From Planctomycetota bacterium (GTDB taxonomy: Bacteria > Planctomycetota > UBA1135), in assembly GCA_029243845.1 (NCBI GenBank), contig JAQWRF010000206.1, forward strand, positions 1 to 8,567: a DNA stretch of 8,567 nucleotides, given 5' to 3'. Positions 6,149 to 8,567 of the stretch are shown here, piece by piece. A program made the position numbers and the translations under genes. Numbering within the stretch: the stretch's first letter is position 1; each line of letters starts with the position of its first letter. Below the pieces are notes generated by a model. The model was not told where the DNA came from. It saw nothing but the letters and a program-made list of their open reading frames with translations, and did not search any database.

Positions 6149-7882
6149 GTGGCTGATCCCGAAATATCGACTGCTCGCCCTACACTACACCAGCTTGTTG
6201 TAAAACATACTGGCCTAGACGACAACGATGTCCACAAAATAACGGAACAGGCCATCAGCTCAGGGAAGAGTCTCGATCGTATTTTAATTACACGCGGAGT
6301 CGATGATTTAAAAGTACTCTCTGCATTCAGCGAGCACTTAAACATTGAGCTGGTGCCTAAACTAGCGGGCACCAAGGTTCCTGCTCTCTTTGTAGACACT
6401 GTGCCACTTGCCTTTGCCCGTGCTCACGATGTTATCGCAATCCGCAAAGACGATGATGGCACTATTGTTGTTGCCTGCGCACACCCTCTTGACTTCCATC
6501 CTCAAGACGACTTGGCCGCAATGATTCCAGCTGCGGTGCGCTTCGTCTTGGCCCCGCGCTCGGAAGTGACCGAGTTGATTAACCGCGCTTTCCGCAATCG
6601 CTCTGATGGTGTCGATGATGCTCTCGAAGATTTAGCTGAAGACGACATCATGGGCCTTGTGGCAGACCTCGATGAAGGTGAAGACTTGCTCGATGTCGCT
6701 AACAAAGCGCCGATTATCAAGCTTGTTAATTCGCTTATTTTTCAGGCGCTTAAGTTACGCGCGTCTGATGTTCACTTCCAGCCGTACACCGACCGAATGC
6801 AGGTTCGTTTTCGCATCGACGGCATCTTATACGACATGGAATCCATCCCGAAAAATGCGCAAGATGCTATTACTTCGCGCATTAAAGTCATGGGACAACT
6901 TGACATCGCAGAACGCCGCATGCCGCAAGATGGTCGTGCTTCAGTGCGTATTGGTGATGGCGAAGTTGACGTACGTATTTCAGTCGTGCCCACTGCTGAA
7001 GGCGAGCGCTGCGTGATGCGCTTGCTCGACAAGTCGGCGCGAGTTTACGAGCTAGACAGCATCGGCCTCGACGAGCAAAACCTTGCCACGCTTAACCATT
7101 ACGTAAAGTTCCCACACGGAATTATCCTGGTAACCGGCCCTACAGGTTCGGGTAAAACCACAACTTTATATGGCTCCTTGACTGCGATTAGCACCGGCGA
7201 CAAGAACATCTTAACGATTGAAGACCCCGTTGAATATCAGCTAGATGGCATTTCTCAAGTTCAGGTTAATGCGAAAAAAGGCTTAACTTTTAGCGCTGGC
7301 TTACGTTCCTTCTTGCGTCAAGACCCTGATGTCATGATGGTCGGCGAAATCCGCGACGTTGAAACCGCTGAAATCGCTATTAGAGCGGCGATTACCGGCC
7401 ACCTTGTGTTCTCGACTGTTCACACGAATGACGCGCCAAGCACAGTTACGAGACTCATCGACCTAGGCCTAGAGCCTTACTTAGTCTCTTCGTCATTGGT
7501 ACTTGTTGTTGCTCAACGCCTAGTGCGTTGCTTGTGCGATTCCTGTCACGAATGGGTTGTACCGGATGAACATCAACTCGCCCAATTGCGTGCGATTGGC
7601 ATTAACGCGAGCCAGCTGAAGGATGGCAAAATGGCTGTCGCCAACGGATGCACAGAATGTTTTCACTCTGGCTTTTCCGGACGGACGGCGCTTTATGAAT
7701 TGATGCCAATGACGGATACCTTACGCGAGTTGGTCATGGACAACGTTTCGGCAACAGTGCTCAAGCGCGCTGCCGTTGAAGGTGGTATGCGAACCTTGCG
7801 CTCCGATGGCAACCTCAAAGTGATTGACGGTATCACGTCTCCAGACGAAGTATTAAGAGTTACCCAACTCGATCTGACATAA
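6149..7882 (+). CDS. gspE: Type II secretion assembly ATPase (GspE)
   Basis: This 577-residue cytoplasmic ATPase would power assembly of the periplasmic pseudopilus. An N-terminal domain of the GspE/MshEN kind (about 10-150) is followed by an acidic linker (155-182) and the secretion ATPase core. Seen in order are RASDVHFQP (204-212), Walker A GPTGSGKT (330-337), the Asp box ILTIEDPVEYQ (354-364), Walker B MMVGEIRD (396-403) and the His box TGHLVFSTVHTND (416-428). Two zinc-binding pairs, CDSC (463-466) and CTEC (501-504), form the tetracysteine motif typical of GspE. All catalytic residues are present and the length is normal. The N domain lacks the leucine/arginine-glycine and glutamine pattern of c-di-GMP-binding MshE proteins as far as I can judge. 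The start is a GTG six bases after the secretin stop, without Shine-Dalgarno, so translation probably depends on coupling. PilB or MshE is the alternative, but the neighbouring GspD-type secretin favours GspE. Confidence 0.94.
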   Translation: MADPEISTARPTLHQLVVKHTGLDDNDVHKITEQAISSGKSLDRILITRGVDDLKVLSAFSEHLNIELVPKLAGTKVPALFVDTVPLAFARAHDVIAIRKDDDGTIVVACAHPLDFHPQDDLAAMIPAAVRFVLAPRSEVTELINRAFRNRSDGVDDALEDLAEDDIMGLVADLDEGEDLLDVANKAPIIKLVNSLIFQALKLRASDVHFQPYTDRMQVRFRIDGILYDMESIPKNAQDAITSRIKVMGQLDIAERRMPQDGRASVRIGDGEVDVRISVVPTAEGERCVMRLLDKSARVYELDSIGLDEQNLATLNHYVKFPHGIILVTGPTGSGKTTTLYGSLTAISTGDKNILTIEDPVEYQLDGISQVQVNAKKGLTFSAGLRSFLRQDPDVMMVGEIRDVETAEIAIRAAITGHLVFSTVHTNDAPSTVTRLIDLGLEPYLVSSSLVLVVAQRLVRCLCDSCHEWVVPDEHQLAQLRAIGINASQLKDGKMAVANGCTECFHSGFSGRTALYELMPMTDTLRELVMDNVSATVLKRAAVEGGMRTLRSDGNLKVIDGITSPDEVLRVTQLDLT

Positions 7883-8567
7883 TGCCGATTTACGAGTGGA
7901 AAGGTTTTGATGCCACGGGGAAAAAGGCAAGCGGCATCATCGACGCCGACTCCGAGCGTGATGCTCGTACCAAGTGCAAGCGCAGCGGAAATTTAGTGAC
8001 CCATGTGGTCGAGACAAGAGGTGGTAAAAAGGTAAAGTCTGGCAGCGAGAAAAAGGGCAAACCGGCAAAGCAGTCTAAATTGCAAAAGCGCCTAGATGCC
8101 GCGCGCGGACGTGGCGCAGGAGCGCCGCGCTCTAACGCCAAGACGGAAGATGTTGCTACTTTCACTCGGCAACTCGCGACTCTAACTAAAGCAGGTATCC
8201 CTATCACCGAAGCGCTGCGCGCTATTATTGAACAAACGGAGAACAAGCGTTTGTCGATTTTGTTCCGCGATATTCGCGAGCGTATTTCACAGGGCTCACC
8301 ACTTGCCGATGCTATCGCAGCTCATCCTGATTATTTTGACGAGCTTAATGTATCCATGGTTCGCGCCGGTGAAGCTTCAGGTCACCTCGATGAAGTGCTG
8401 ATGAAAATGTCTAACTTCATGCAAGAGCAGGCGCGAGTCCGCAACAAAGTTTCTGCGGCAATGACTTACCCAATGGTGATGTTGGCTGTCGGCTTATTGG
8501 TGGTTGCCCTATTGATTGGCTTTGTAGTGCCAAAGATTACGGTGATGCTGGCCAACCAGGGCACAGA
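7882..8567 (+). CDS. gspF: Type II secretion inner-membrane platform protein (GspF), cut by window end
   Basis: The 228 complete codons visible encode the N-terminal part of a GspF/PilC protein, usually about 400 residues. It opens with the family's usual MPIYEWKGFDATGKKASG. A long basic linker (46-87, 15 K/R against two acidic residues) follows, then the first T2SSF helical domain (about 88-195) with FTRQLATLTKAGIPITEAL (94-112) and VRAGEASGHLDEVL (160-173). The first membrane helix spans about 197-217. The second T2SSF domain and remaining helices lie beyond the window. The protein anchors the ATPase at the inner membrane. Its ATG shares one base with the ATPase stop (TAATG), a classic coupling arrangement. 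GspG-type pseudopilin genes would be expected next, which is inference. No frameshift is seen in the visible part. Confidence 0.93.
   Translation, partial: MPIYEWKGFDATGKKASGIIDADSERDARTKCKRSGNLVTHVVETRGGKKVKSGSEKKGKPAKQSKLQKRLDAARGRGAGAPRSNAKTEDVATFTRQLATLTKAGIPITEALRAIIEQTENKRLSILFRDIRERISQGSPLADAIAAHPDYFDELNVSMVRAGEASGHLDEVLMKMSNFMQEQARVRNKVSAAMTYPMVMLAVGLLVVALLIGFVVPKITVMLANQGT

Noticed and set aside
7890..8246. 118-codon open frame antisense to the platform gene
   Set aside because: The plus strand here encodes an unmistakable GspF; the antisense product has no motif of its own.
1..8567. tRNA, rRNA, CRISPR array, insertion sequence or attachment site
   Set aside because: I found no spaced repeats, transposase motifs, terminal repeats or tRNA-like folds; the window is almost entirely coding with short gaps.

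Overview
The window holds seven protein genes on both strands and no RNA genes, insertion sequences or CRISPR. The genes indicate a Gram-negative-type (diderm) bacterium: it has a type II secretion outer-membrane secretin, an assembly ATPase and an inner-membrane platform protein, together with a sigma-54 activator and a nitrogen-type PTS IIA protein. Base composition looks roughly balanced and homogeneous. None of the starts has a convincing Shine-Dalgarno sequence, and a YrdC/Sua5 domain is fused to a low-molecular-weight phosphatase. These two traits lead me to a tentative guess of Planctomycetota or a relative, but the sequence alone does not prove it.

Left part, minus strand (1-2200): a short soluble histidine kinase without a sensor domain, followed with an 8-base overlap by an NtrC-type response regulator (receiver, sigma-54 AAA+ and Fis-type HTH domains). 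Just after the regulator's stop, still on the minus strand, is a textbook-spaced sigma-54 promoter (38-52) facing out of the left edge. An inverted repeat lies between the stop and this promoter. The likely circuit is kinase, then regulator, then RNA polymerase-sigma-54 firing an unseen gene directly downstream.

Middle (2253-3769): divergent from the kinase is a two-domain protein, an N-terminal YrdC/Sua5-like domain and a C-terminal LMW phosphatase whose P-loop carries the threonine that marks protein-arginine phosphatases of the YwlE type. Its stop codon overlaps by four bases the stop of a convergent gene for a PTS EIIA (fructose/nitrogen type) protein.

Right part, plus strand (3947-8567): a tightly packed type II secretion operon of secretin (GspD), ATPase (GspE) and platform protein (GspF), the last cut by the window end. 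The gaps are 6 bases and a 1-base stop/start overlap, so co-transcription and coupled translation are likely. A plausible sigma-70-type promoter lies in the 177-base gap upstream of the secretin. The most rewarding points are the sigma-54 promoter behind its probable activator, the predicted arginine-phosphatase specificity with a divergent YrdC partner, and a calcium-loop-like acidic motif in the secretin tail.
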